From assembly GCA_036383255.1 (NCBI GenBank), contig DASVOS010000016.1, positions 1 to 54,540 on the forward strand: a stretch of DNA of 54,540 bases, read 5' to 3'. The position numbers and the translations under genes are program-made. Every line of letters starts with the position of its first letter. Positions within the stretch are counted from its first letter, which is position 1. The notes under the pieces were generated by a model. That model did not search any database. It was not told the DNA's origin and worked only from the letters and a program-made list of their open reading frames with translations. The stretch is from Gammaproteobacteria bacterium. GTDB taxonomy: Bacteria > Pseudomonadota > Gammaproteobacteria > Natronospirales > REEB76. This document shows, one piece after another, positions 32,125 to 38,875 of this stretch.

Positions 32125-32757
32125 TTACGGCCTCCCGCCCATCCTGTCGCCGCCCAGGGGCCGGCCCGGCGGCTCGAACAGCATGCTCGGGGTGGAAGCT
32201 TCCTCCGGCGAGTCGCAGACCTGCTGCAGGAGCTGGATCTTGAGGTCCAGCAGCTGCACGCCGAGGTCGTCCAGGTCCAGGTCGCAATCCTTGGCCCGGG
32301 GGAACATGGTGCCTTCCTCTTCCTTCACGTGGTGCTTGGTGTATTCCTCCATCACCTTCACGTGGGCCTGGCAGTCGATGTCGCTCTCGGCGTCCTCCAC
32401 TTCGGCGATGAGCTTCTTCAGGCTCTCGTGCTCCAGGCGCGCTTCCGGCACGATCAGCTCGTCCTTCTCCTTGGTCCGGGCCGTGCCCGCGAGCGCGTTC
32501 TTCACCGCCGGATAGAAGAGCTCCTCTTCCATGCGCATGTGCAGGCTGAGCGCCAGGCACAGCTTGGAGCTGATGAGCTTCCGTTCCGTGATGGTCTTGG
32601 CCTTGGAGTGTTTCTCGTAGAGGTCCGTGGCTTCCTGGTGGTCGGCCTTCAGCAGCGCGATCGCGTCCTTGGGCTTGTCTCTCATCGCCTGGGCGGCCTC
32701 GAGCATCTTGGTGGCGACTTCGGAGCGCGGGGCGCTGTTCTGTGTCTCTTCAGCCAT
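32125..32757 (-). CDS. Hemerythrin-domain protein (paralogue 1)
   Basis: 210 aa from the ATG at 32757 with a strong Shine-Dalgarno (gaggagg). Hemerythrin HHE-type ligands are visible: His40 (ALLKADHQEAT), His73 and nearby Glu77 (SLHMRMEEELFYP), His110 (ARLEHESLKKLI) and His142/143 (YTKHHVKEEEGTMFP). A di-iron, O2/NO-sensing or storage four-helix bundle is expected. The C-terminal tail is Pro/Gly-rich. Close in sequence and layout to the protein at 36547. Divergent from a DoxX gene. Confidence 0.9.
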   Translation of the reverse strand: MAEETQNSAPRSEVATKMLEAAQAMRDKPKDAIALLKADHQEATDLYEKHSKAKTITERKLISSKLCLALSLHMRMEEELFYPAVKNALAGTARTKEKDELIVPEARLEHESLKKLIAEVEDAESDIDCQAHVKVMEEYTKHHVKEEEGTMFPRAKDCDLDLDDLGVQLLDLKIQLLQQVCDSPEEASTPSMLFEPPGRPLGGDRMGGRP

Positions 32758-32972
32758 GTGGGTGTTCCTCCTCGTTTGGGCGGTCAGTGCAGATGCGGGA
32801 CCATAGAGGACGCCGGCGCCGTTGGCCGTGAGGTGCACCGCAGAATAACGCTGCCCGCAAGATGACCTCACTATTGCTGCGTTCGCAGAACGTGTAGGTC
32901 GGCCCGAGGTCGTTCCTGTAATAAATGTCCCGCGCGGTCGCTCCTGGGTTGGTGCACCACTCGGAGAGATGC

Positions 32973-33422
32973 ATGAAGGACTTTTCCCGCTGGGCTCCCG
33001 TCCCGTTGCGGCTGATCGTGGGCTACGGTTTCATGGCCCACGGCGTCGCCAAGCTGCTGCGCGGCCCTGAGCACTTCACGGCCATCCTGCAGGCCATCGG
33101 CGTGCCCGATCCGCAGCTCATGGCCTGGCTCACCATCGGTATCGAGGTCGCCGGGGGCTTGGCCGTGATGCTGGGCGCCTTCGTCACGCTGGCCAGCCTG
33201 CCCATGGCGGTGGTGCTGCTGGTGGCGATGTTCACCGTGCACCTGCCCAACGGCTTCAGTTCCATCAAGCTCCTGGCGGTGACACCCGGCGGCGCGCAGT
33301 TCGGGCAACCTGGCTACGAGACGGACCTGCTCTACCTCGCCTGTCTCGCGGCGCTCGTCCTCGGCGGTCCCGGACCGCTGGCCCTGGACGTGGCCTTGGC
33401 CAAGAGGAGACGAGGCGGCTGA
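32973..33422 (+). CDS. DoxX-family membrane protein
   Basis: 149 aa with four hydrophobic helices: 'PVPLRLIVGYGFMAHGVAKLL' (the DoxX signature with GxxF..HG..K), 'WLTIGIEVAGGLAVMLGAFVTLASLPMAVVLLVAMFTVHL', and a C-terminal 'LLYLACLAALVLGGPGPLALDVAL'. DoxX proteins form redox or thiol-stress membrane complexes in other bacteria. The ATG at 32973 follows a Shine-Dalgarno (ggagag); the frame is open slightly upstream. Divergent from hemerythrin 1 across a 215-nt region. Confidence 0.85.
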   Translation: MKDFSRWAPVPLRLIVGYGFMAHGVAKLLRGPEHFTAILQAIGVPDPQLMAWLTIGIEVAGGLAVMLGAFVTLASLPMAVVLLVAMFTVHLPNGFSSIKLLAVTPGGAQFGQPGYETDLLYLACLAALVLGGPGPLALDVALAKRRRGG

Positions 33423-33427
33423 CCGCG

Positions 33428-33474
33428 GGACTGTGCCCGGGCGCATGGACGGCTGTGCGCCCGTCCCGTAGATT
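33428..33474 (+). promoter_or_regulatory. Class II CRP/FNR-type promoter candidate (DUF924 gene)
   Basis: tgtg-cccgggcg-catg (33432-33447) is centred 29.5 bp before the start of the -10 tagatt (33469-33474). That corresponds to -41.5 relative to +1. The predicted +1 at 33481 leaves only 3 nt before the ATG. Confidence 0.5.
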
Positions 33475-33483
33475 CTGCGGTGC

Positions 33484-34056
33484 ATGGAACGCTACCGCGA
33501 GATACTCGATTTCTGGTTCGGGCCCGGCGCGGGCCCCAAGTTCTGGTTCGGCGCCGATGCCGCCACGGACCGCGTGGTGCGCGAGCGGTTCGCAGGCGAC
33601 CTCGAGGATGCCGTCGCCGGCAAGCTGGATCCCTGGGAAGATTCGCCCGAGAGTGCGCTGGCGCTGGTGGTGTTGCTCGATCAGTTCTCGATGCAGCTCC
33701 ACCGCAAGCAGCGGCGGGGCTACGAGCTGTCCGCCCTGGCGCTGCCCGTGGCCGAACGGGCGATCATCAAAGGCTTCGACCGGCAGTTGGATTGCGCCCG
33801 GCGCGGCTTCCTCTACATGCCCTTCATGCACGCCGAGGACCTGACGCATCAGGAGCGCGGGGTGCAGCTCTTCTGCACGCTCGTGCAGGAATGCGGCCCC
33901 GGCGACCAGGAAGCCAACACGGGTTTCCTGAAGTACGCCCGGCTGCACCGTGACATCGTCGCCCGCTATGGCCGCTTCCCGGGACGCAACGCCGCCTACG
34001 GGCGTGAGAGCACGTATGCCGAGCGGGTGTATCTCGATGAGGGAGGGTACTTCTAG
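33484..34056 (+). CDS. DUF924-family protein
   Basis: 190 aa, soluble, alpha-helical (TPR-like in family structures as I recall). Family signatures are 'ILDFWFG' at the N-terminus, 'SALALVVLLDQFSMQLHRK', 'RGFLYMPFMHAEDLTHQERGVQLF' and the C-terminal 'GRFPGRNAAYGRESTYAERVYLDEGGYF'. In most homologues the second motif reads LLDQFPRN; here it is LLDQFSMQ, a local change. No Shine-Dalgarno. The -10-like tagatt ends 9 nt before the ATG, so the transcript is nearly leaderless. Function unknown. Confidence 0.87.
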   Translation: MERYREILDFWFGPGAGPKFWFGADAATDRVVRERFAGDLEDAVAGKLDPWEDSPESALALVVLLDQFSMQLHRKQRRGYELSALALPVAERAIIKGFDRQLDCARRGFLYMPFMHAEDLTHQERGVQLFCTLVQECGPGDQEANTGFLKYARLHRDIVARYGRFPGRNAAYGRESTYAERVYLDEGGYF

Positions 34057-34097
34057 GCGCGCCCGTGCAGCATCCGTGACCTGGCTCAGGTGCTTCG

Positions 34098-34144
34098 GGT
34101 TTGTGGTGGCCCGCACAGATTCACGCGGTGCCCGCCCGTAGATT
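34098..34144 (+). promoter_or_regulatory. Class II CRP/FNR-type promoter candidate (small basic protein)
   Basis: tgtg (34102-34105), 8 bp, caca (34114-34117): the exact half-site spacing of CRP sites. The centre at 34109.5 is 29.5 bp before tagatt (34139-34144), the class II position. It shares long identity with the site at 36459. Confidence 0.6.
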
Positions 34145-34182
34145 TTGTGGCATCACGCAAGGAAGCTACGAGGAACGCCGCC

Positions 34183-34365
34183 ATGCCGAAGGATGATGTA
34201 ATCGGGCGCAAGGTCCGCGCCGTCAAGGATTGGATGTCGAAGGTCACGCACCAGGTCACTGCATCCGGCAACACCGACGCCCGCAGTCCCAACGGCGAGC
34301 GCCGCATCCGGGACGTGGGCCGCCTGCCGGAACGCCGCGGTACTGACCGGCGCGACATCGTCTGA
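34183..34365 (+). CDS. Small basic protein (paralogue of 37163-37351)
   Basis: 60 aa: MPKDDVIGRKVRAVKDWM... then 'GERRIRDVGRLPERRGTDRRDIV'. Good Shine-Dalgarno (gaggaa) 7 nt before the ATG. The amphipathic start 'RKVRAVKDWMSKVTHQV' and the Arg-rich second half closely mirror the 62-aa protein after the second hemerythrin gene. A short helical, nucleic-acid- or membrane-binding peptide is possible. Too short to classify; duplication and a conserved promoter argue that it is real. Confidence 0.7.
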   Translation: MPKDDVIGRKVRAVKDWMSKVTHQVTASGNTDARSPNGERRIRDVGRLPERRGTDRRDIV

Positions 34366-34377
34366 GGCCTTGCAGCC

Positions 34378-34680
34378 TCAGAGCAGGTCCGGGTGGGGGA
34401 AGTCCTGGTAGCCCTTGTAGATCGTGAGGGCGGACATGCTCGCCTGGACCGGGCGCGGGGCACGCTGCGTGCGCGGCTTGAACGGCTTACCCGTGTGGCC
34501 GGCCTTGGCCTTGTTGGTGACCAGCCGCCCGTTCTGCATCATTTCGCCGAGATAGCGTCCCGTGGGACAGAATATCTCGTCGCCCACGCGGTGGCCTACG
34601 TGCCGGCCGCTGTAAGTCCAAAGGTCGTTGCCCATCCAGTAGCCGAAGCACTGGCCCGACCAGGTCCATATCCAATCCAT
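34378..34680 (-). CDS. Four-repeat beta-hairpin (4-fold beta-flower-like) protein 1
   Basis: 100 aa. Four short repeats of about 14-16 residues: 'WTWSGQCFGYWMGND', 'LWTYSGRHVGHRVGDE', 'IFCPTGRYLGEMMQNG', 'RLVTNKAKAGHTGKP'. Each has a strand-[S/T]G-strand layout and the first three a conserved G, as in the 4-fold beta-flower fold. The C-terminal 35 residues are basic and unstructured. A second protein with the same architecture is at 41043-41447. The upstream region is AT-rich with ctattag repeated twice (18 bp apart). Function unknown. Confidence 0.65.
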   Translation of the reverse strand: MDWIWTWSGQCFGYWMGNDLWTYSGRHVGHRVGDEIFCPTGRYLGEMMQNGRLVTNKAKAGHTGKPFKPRTQRAPRPVQASMSALTIYKGYQDFPHPDLL

Positions 34681-34871
34681 CTTCGCGATCCTTCAGCCAC
34701 GGAAGGGTGCTTTTCGCTCTCGTTATGGCGGGCATTCTAATAGATATTTAGTGTACTAATAGAATCGTACGACATTTTTTTAGCGAGCGGGTGGGCCGCG
34801 CCCCGCGGGGACATCTGGGCTCACCAACGAGGGATCGAGCTTGCCGTCTTGGATCAGCTTTATCAGCAGCT

Positions 34872-34901
34872 GCGGGCCGCGGACAGGCGTCCGCGGCCCG
34901 C
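34872..34901 (-). terminator. Strong GC hairpin downstream of KGG-like gene 1
   Basis: A 13-bp perfect stem (gcgggccgcggac / gtccgcggcccgc) with loop aggc lies 23 nt after the stop. No T-run follows on the minus strand, so it could stabilise the 3' end rather than terminate. The left arm recurs at 35312-35325 as part of the ~440-bp tandem duplication. Confidence 0.6.
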
Positions 34902-34924
34902 GTCCTCACACACTGATGTGCAGC

Positions 34925-35137
34925 TTATCTGCCGCCGCTTCCGCTGCCATGGCTATGCTGGCCGCCCCGGCGCTGGGCATCCTTGTCCACCGCCGCACCG
35001 CTGGCGTTCGAGCCGCTGTGGGAGCCGCTTCGGCCCGAGGCGCTGCGGCTGCGTGAGCCGCCGCGGCTCTGGCTCGAACCGCTTTGGCTGCGGCCGGCCG
35101 CCTGCATGGGTTTGCCGCCGTTCTGTTCATCGCTCAT
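34925..35137 (-). CDS. KGG-like stress protein 1 (short)
   Basis: 70 aa, Gly/Ser/Arg-rich and disordered: MSDEQNGGKPMQAAGRSQSG... ending 'SGAAVDKDAQRRGGQHSHGSGSGGR'. The 'DKDAQRRGGQHSHG' block resembles the con-10/GsiB-type KGG repeat of general stress proteins (E/D-x-x-R/K-GG) and is nearly identical to two blocks in the next gene. Good Shine-Dalgarno (gaggaga). Tandem paralogue with conserved upstream DNA. Confidence 0.75.
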   Translation of the reverse strand: MSDEQNGGKPMQAAGRSQSGSSQSRGGSRSRSASGRSGSHSGSNASGAAVDKDAQRRGGQHSHGSGSGGR

Positions 35138-35260
35138 CGTGCATCTCCTCTGTCGTGGGCAGCCTTGAGTGCCCGCCGTGCGAGCCGCCCGTGCGCATCA
35201 GCGTGTGCGCATTCTCGTCCTCCTCGCCGGAGCGACTGTGAAGCGTTCCGCGGTCTCTGG

Positions 35261-35302
35261 ACGACATGTGCAGATGTGATGCGTACGTGCCGCTGATGGG
35301 GT
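35261..35302 (-). promoter_or_regulatory. Conserved upstream element of KGG-like gene 1
   Basis: On the minus strand: accccatc, 15 bp, tcacatctgca then catgtcgt. Identical spacing and near-identical sequence stand before KGG-like gene 2 (35889-35930), while the bases between the blocks differ. Confidence 0.55.
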
Positions 35303-35330
35303 CATCCCAAATGCGGGCCGCGGACAAACG

Positions 35331-35359
35331 AAAGCCGGTGGACTCGCATCCACCGGCCC
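35331..35359 (-). terminator. Terminator of KGG-like gene 2
   Basis: On the minus strand, gccggtgga / tccaccggc forms a 9-bp stem with a 6-nt loop, followed by a T-rich stretch (tttcgttt). It starts 24 nt after the stop codon. Confidence 0.75.
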
Positions 35360-35382
35360 CGTGCGCACGAGCGCGGTGAGGC

Positions 35383-35739
35383 TTAGCGGTTGCTTCCGCC
35401 TTGTCCGCCCTGTCCGCCGCCGCCATGGCTGTGCTCGCCGCCGCGACGCTGGGCCTCTTTATCCGTCGCCGCACCGCTGGCGTTCTGGCCGCCGTGGGAG
35501 CTGCTCCGGTTGCTGCCACTCTGGCTGCCGCTGCGGCTGCTGCCGGACGAACCTTCATCCTCGTCTTCCGATGAAGACGCGGCGCTCTGGCTCTGGCCGC
35601 CATGGCTGTGCTGTCCGCCCCGCCGTTGGGCTTCCTTGTCCTGGCTCGCGCCGCTCTGGCCGCGGCCGGCAGCTTCCACGCGGGAGCTCTCGTCGGACTC
35701 GTTGCTGGTCTGGTTGTTGCGGTCTTGCTCTGTGTTCAT
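35383..35739 (-). CDS. KGG-like stress protein 2 (two repeats)
   Basis: 118 aa from the ATG at 35739; the frame is open further upstream without support. Asn/Ser/Glu-rich start (MNTEQDRNNQTSNESDESS), then 'SGASQDKEAQRRGGQHSHGG', an acidic Ser/Glu/Asp linker and Ser/Gly spacer, then 'SGAATDKEAQRRGGEHSHGG' and a Gly/Gln-rich end. The protein is hydrophilic and expected to be disordered, like hydrophilin or KGG-type desiccation/general stress proteins. The twin repeat and conserved flanks show origin by tandem duplication with its neighbour. Confidence 0.75.
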   Translation of the reverse strand: MNTEQDRNNQTSNESDESSRVEAAGRGQSGASQDKEAQRRGGQHSHGGQSQSAASSSEDEDEGSSGSSRSGSQSGSNRSSSHGGQNASGAATDKEAQRRGGEHSHGGGGQGGQGGSNR

Positions 35740-35888
35740 CTGAATTCCCTCTCGTCTGGGCAGCTTGCGGTGCGGTCCTAAAGCGGCGGCTGCCGGCGCC
35801 GCTGGACCACGGCCCGGCATGGAACCGGGCGTCCTCGCATTCTGCTCGGCGTGGATGCCAGAAGTGTGAACCGGCGCGCAGTCCCGGC

Positions 35889-35930
35889 ACGACACATGCA
35901 GATGTGAGGCCAGTGCAACCTGGATGGGGT
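35889..35930 (-). promoter_or_regulatory. Conserved upstream element of KGG-like gene 2
   Basis: Minus strand: accccatc, 15 bp, tcacatctgca then tgtgtcgt. It contains the inverted repeat cacat-ctgc-atgtg. Same 42-bp layout as 35261-35302. Confidence 0.55.
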
Positions 35931-35969
35931 GTTCCTAAACTTGCGTAGGCGACTGGAAGTGAGGGGCGT

Positions 35970-36383
35970 TCAGCGCGGGTACTGGTCGAGATGACGCAGC
36001 ACTTCGGGGATGCGGTCGAGCTGGCGCTTGGAGAGATAGCCGTCCGCGCCGGCCTTGGAAGAGATCTCGGCGAACACGTGCGACTCATGCCATGAGAGCA
36101 CCACCACGCGCGGTGGCTTGTGGCGCGCTTTCAGGGCCTTCGCCACGGCTGCGCCGGTCATGTCCTCCATGTTGAAGTCCGAAAGCACGAGCTGCGGCTC
36201 GAGCTCGCTCGCGAGCTTCAGCGCTTCCCAGCCGTTGCGCGCCTGGCCCACGATCTCGATGTACGGTTGCTGTTCCAGGAATGCCGCGAGGGAGGAGAGG
36301 AAACGCGCGTTGTTCCCGACCAGCAGCGTGCGCAGCCTGCGGCCTAAGCGTTCCGTGGGTTCGTTCGCCGGTGTCGTTTCCAT
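35970..36383 (-). CDS. Stand-alone receiver-domain protein with degenerate acidic pocket
   Basis: 137 aa from the ATG at 36383, a single REC domain without output domain. Phosphoacceptor Asp69 (LVLSDFNMEDMTG), switch residue Ser97 (VVVLSWHE) and Lys119 (GYLSKRQ) are present. However, the acidic pair that normally binds Mg2+ after strand 1 (usually DD in IxxVDD) is replaced: 'TLLVGNNARFLSSL' has Gly23-Asn24. Phosphorylation may be lost or Mg-independent. The C-terminus has no DNA-binding domain. Divergent from hemerythrin 2, with the CRP-type element between them. Confidence 0.85.
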   Translation of the reverse strand: METTPANEPTERLGRRLRTLLVGNNARFLSSLAAFLEQQPYIEIVGQARNGWEALKLASELEPQLVLSDFNMEDMTGAAVAKALKARHKPPRVVVLSWHESHVFAEISSKAGADGYLSKRQLDRIPEVLRHLDQYPR

Positions 36384-36458
36384 GGTGGGATTCTTTCCGG
36401 GATGCGTTGACGCTGCAAATCTTCTTGACATAGTGGCACTGTGTCCGCTCGGCATCAT

Positions 36459-36505
36459 GGTTTGTGTGGGACCGCACAGACGCAGGCACGACATGCCCGT
36501 AGATT
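36459..36505 (+). promoter_or_regulatory. Class II CRP/FNR-type promoter candidate (hemerythrin 2)
   Basis: tgtg-tgggaccg-caca (36463-36478) is centred at 36470.5, exactly 29.5 bp before tagatt at 36500-36505. It is the best palindrome of the set (tgtgtgg-ga-ccgcaca, one mismatch). Confidence 0.62.
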
Positions 36506-36546
36506 CCCTGGCTCACCTTTCCGTCGGCCGACACGAGGATAACCCC

Positions 36547-37176
36547 ATGCCCCGCAAGAAGACGCTCCGCTCCAAGGTCACCGAGAAGATGTTCGAGGCC
36601 GAGAAGTCCCGGCCCAGCGACGCCATCGAACTGCTGAAGACCGACCACAAGGAGGCCACCGCTCTGTTCAAGAAGTTCTTCAAGGCCCGCACCGCCGCCC
36701 AGAAGAAGGACTTGGTGGGCGAGATCTGCCTGGCTCTGAGCATCCACATGCGCATCGAGGAAGAGATCTTCTATCCCGCCGTGAAGCAAGCCCTCGGGAA
36801 GGACGACAAGGAACTGGTTCCCGAAGCCCGCGTCGAGCATTCCAGCCTCAAGAAACTTATCACCGAAGTGGAAGCCGCGGAGCCGGACGAGGAGTTCGAT
36901 GCGCGGGTGCAGGTGATGTGCGAGTACACCAGCCACCACGTCAAGGAAGAAGAGACCAAGATGTTCCCCAAGGTCCGCGATACGGACGTGGACCTCGAGG
37001 CGCTCTGCCAGAAGCTCCTGCAGCGCAAGCTCGCGCTCATGGACAGCATCGCCAGCAAGGCCTCGGGCCGCGCCAAACCGCCGCGCCCCAGCAGTCTGTT
37101 CAAGGGCCGTGGCGCACGCGGCAGCGCGCGCAGCAGCTCCAGCCGCAGCACCGGGCGTTCCCATGCCAGACATTGA
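36547..37176 (+). CDS. Hemerythrin-domain protein (paralogue 2)
   Basis: 209 aa from the ATG at 36547 with Shine-Dalgarno gagga. Same layout as the protein at 32125: 'SDAIELLKTDHKEATALFKKFFKA', 'LSIHMRIEEEIFYPAVKQAL', 'PEARVEHSSLKKLITEVEAA', 'YTSHHVKEEETKMFPKVRD'. Together these supply the His/Glu ligands of a di-iron site. The C-terminal tail is basic and Ser/Arg-rich (GRGARGSARSSSSRSTGRSHARH), unlike paralogue 1. The gene overlaps a small basic-protein gene by 14 nt. Expected role: O2, NO or iron sensing or storage under stress. Confidence 0.9.
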   Translation: MPRKKTLRSKVTEKMFEAEKSRPSDAIELLKTDHKEATALFKKFFKARTAAQKKDLVGEICLALSIHMRIEEEIFYPAVKQALGKDDKELVPEARVEHSSLKKLITEVEAAEPDEEFDARVQVMCEYTSHHVKEEETKMFPKVRDTDVDLEALCQKLLQRKLALMDSIASKASGRAKPPRPSSLFKGRGARGSARSSSSRSTGRSHARH

Positions 37177-37351
37177 GCGCGGCATCCGCACCGTGAAGGG
37201 CTGGCTGCTGAGGGCCACCCAGAAATCCAGTGTGCAGGAGAGTCCGTCGACGCGCGGCGCCGGCGAACGCCGCTACGGCCTCGACGATCGGCGCGGCCCG
37301 CCGCGACTGAATGCCTCTGATCGTCGAGACGGCCAGCCGGGCGTCGGCTAG
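37163..37351 (+). CDS. Small basic protein (paralogue of 34183-34365)
   Basis: 62 aa: MPDIERGIRTVKGWLLRATQ... then 'GERRYGLDDRRGPPRLNASDRRDGQ'. It shares the pattern [R]-x-[IV]-R-[AT]-V-K-[DG]-W-[ML] and the 'GERR...DRRD' half with the 60-aa protein at 34183. The start overlaps the hemerythrin 2 coding end by 14 nt, suggesting coupled translation. Function unknown. Confidence 0.65.
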   Translation: MPDIERGIRTVKGWLLRATQKSSVQESPSTRGAGERRYGLDDRRGPPRLNASDRRDGQPGVG

Positions 37352-37403
37352 CGATGGAGAAGCAAGCTGGCCGTCTCATCGCGACGGCCAGCTTGGTCCT
37401 TCC

Positions 37404-37664
37404 TTAAGACCGTTTCTTCCGGCGGCCACCCCGGGATTTCTTCTTGCGCCCGCCCGATTTCTTCTTGCGCTTCGGCGGCACTTTCTTGCCTTTCTTGCGC
37501 GCCTTGGACAGGCCGATGGCGATGGCCTGCTTGCGCGACTTCACCTTGCCGCCGCGTCCGCCCTTGCCGCTCCTGGCCTTGCCGCGCTTGGCGCGGTGGA
37601 TCTCGCGGCCCACGTCGCTGCGTGAGCTGCGGGAGTACTTGCGGCGCTTCTTCTTCCTTGCCAT
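37404..37664 (-). CDS. Small Lys/Arg-rich protein (DUF6496-like)
   Basis: 86 aa, extremely basic. The core 'SGKGGRGGKVKSRKQAIAIGLSKARKKGKKVP' matches the DUF6496 pattern as I recall it (GGKVKSRKQAIAIALSEARKKG). The rest is Lys/Arg repeats (KPKRKKKSGGRKKKSRGG-like). Good Shine-Dalgarno (agagga). It likely binds nucleic acid in a histone-like way, and such genes often accompany general-stress loci. About 27 nt downstream of the SDR gene, so probably co-transcribed. Confidence 0.78.
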   Translation of the reverse strand: MARKKKRRKYSRSSRSDVGREIHRAKRGKARSGKGGRGGKVKSRKQAIAIGLSKARKKGKKVPPKRKKKSGGRKKKSRGGRRKKRS

Positions 37665-37691
37665 GGTCTCTTCCTCTTTGCTGCCTCGAAA

Positions 37692-38687
37692 TCAGCCTCC
37701 CTTGTATCCTCCGATGATCGGCAGGATCTCACCCGTGATGTAGCTGGAGCAGGCGGGCGCCGCCAGGAACACGTAGGCCGGCGCGATCTCCTCCGGCTGC
37801 GCCGCGCGCTTCATGGGCGTGGACTGGCCGAACTTCGCCACGCCCTTGCCGCCGCTGTCGGCGGGATTGAGGGGCGACCACACCGGCCCCGGGGCCACCG
37901 CGTTCACGCGGATGCCCTTCTGCACCAGGTTCTCCGAGAGGGAGCGGGCCAGCATGTGCAGGCCGCCCTTGGTGGCGGAGTAGGCGAGCAGGTCGCTGTT
38001 GCCCACGAGCCCGGTCACCGAGCCCGTGATGATGATGGAGCTGCTCCCGGATTTCATGTGCGGCACCGCCGCCTGGCACATGAACACCGTGCCGTAGAGG
38101 TTGGTCTTCATGTGCATGTCGAGGGCCTCCTCCGTGAGATCCTCGAGCTTGGTGCTGTGCATCTGGAAGCCGGCGTTGCTGACAAGGATGTCCACGCCAC
38201 CCAGTTCCGCCACGGTCTTCTTCACGGCCTCCTCGCAGAACTTCTTGCTGCGCACGTCGCCGGGGATCAGGATCGCCTTGCGGCCCTCCTTCTCCACCGC
38301 GCGCTTGGTCTCCTTAGCATCGTCGTGCTCGTCCAGGTACACGATGGCCACGTCCGCGCCTTCCCGCGCGTAGAGCACCGCCACGGCGCGGCCGATGCCG
38401 GAGTCGCCGCCGGTGACGATCGCCACCATGTCCTTGAGCTTCTCCGAGCCCTTGTAGCGCGGCGCGTCGTACATGGGCTCGGGCTCCAGCCGTGACTCGT
38501 GGCCGGGTTTCTTGTGGTGCTGCTGCGGGAACGAGGAGGGGTACTCGCGCATGCCGGTCTGGACCGCATGCTCCTTCTCCCGCTCGCCTGAACGGGATTC
38601 GTCCTTCCGGTCGACGTCTGCCTGGATGCGGCGGTGCTGTTTCGCGACCTTGTCGGGGTCATGGGTGCGGGTGCTGTTCTGTGCCAT
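37692..38687 (-). CDS. Short-chain dehydrogenase/reductase (YhdG/YhxC type)
   Basis: 331 aa from the ATG at 38687 with Shine-Dalgarno agaggag. The N-terminal extension of about 80 residues is polar ('PSSFPQQHHKKPGHESRLEPEPMYDAPRYKGSEKLKDM'), as in stress-induced SDRs such as B. subtilis YhdF/YhxC. The NAD(P) motif is TGGDSGIG, the NAG motif 'LVSNAGF', catalytic Ser in 'IITGSVTG' and Tyr-x-x-x-Lys in 'AYSATKGG'. The conserved end is 'SSYITGEILPIIGGYKGG'. An NAD(P)-dependent alcohol/sugar dehydrogenase of unknown substrate. Confidence 0.9.
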   Translation of the reverse strand: MAQNSTRTHDPDKVAKQHRRIQADVDRKDESRSGEREKEHAVQTGMREYPSSFPQQHHKKPGHESRLEPEPMYDAPRYKGSEKLKDMVAIVTGGDSGIGRAVAVLYAREGADVAIVYLDEHDDAKETKRAVEKEGRKAILIPGDVRSKKFCEEAVKKTVAELGGVDILVSNAGFQMHSTKLEDLTEEALDMHMKTNLYGTVFMCQAAVPHMKSGSSSIIITGSVTGLVGNSDLLAYSATKGGLHMLARSLSENLVQKGIRVNAVAPGPVWSPLNPADSGGKGVAKFGQSTPMKRAAQPEEIAPAYVFLAAPACSSYITGEILPIIGGYKGG

Positions 38688-38797
38688 CGCTTGCTCCTCT
38701 TTGTCCATGGTGGCGCGTACGTCAGGAAGTCTGCGGCGACGGCGGCGGCGATGCTGCGAATCAGCCGACAAAAAGCCGAACAGCACTTCCGTTCACA

Positions 38798-38846
38798 CCC
38801 TTAGGGTCTCTACCGCATGCGAGGGGCGCCGGCCGGGGCGTACGAT
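38798..38846 (+). promoter_or_regulatory. Shared promoter element, second type (four-helix protein gene)
   Basis: cccttaggg at 38798-38806, accgcat at 38812-38818 and the -10-like tacgat at 38841-38846. The same three blocks with identical spacing occur at 40309-40357. accgcat sits at the same distance from the -10 as the ccgcac half-site in the CRP-type group. Confidence 0.45.
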
Positions 38847-38875
38847 GCCGCTTTGAACGCATTAGGAGCAGGCAC

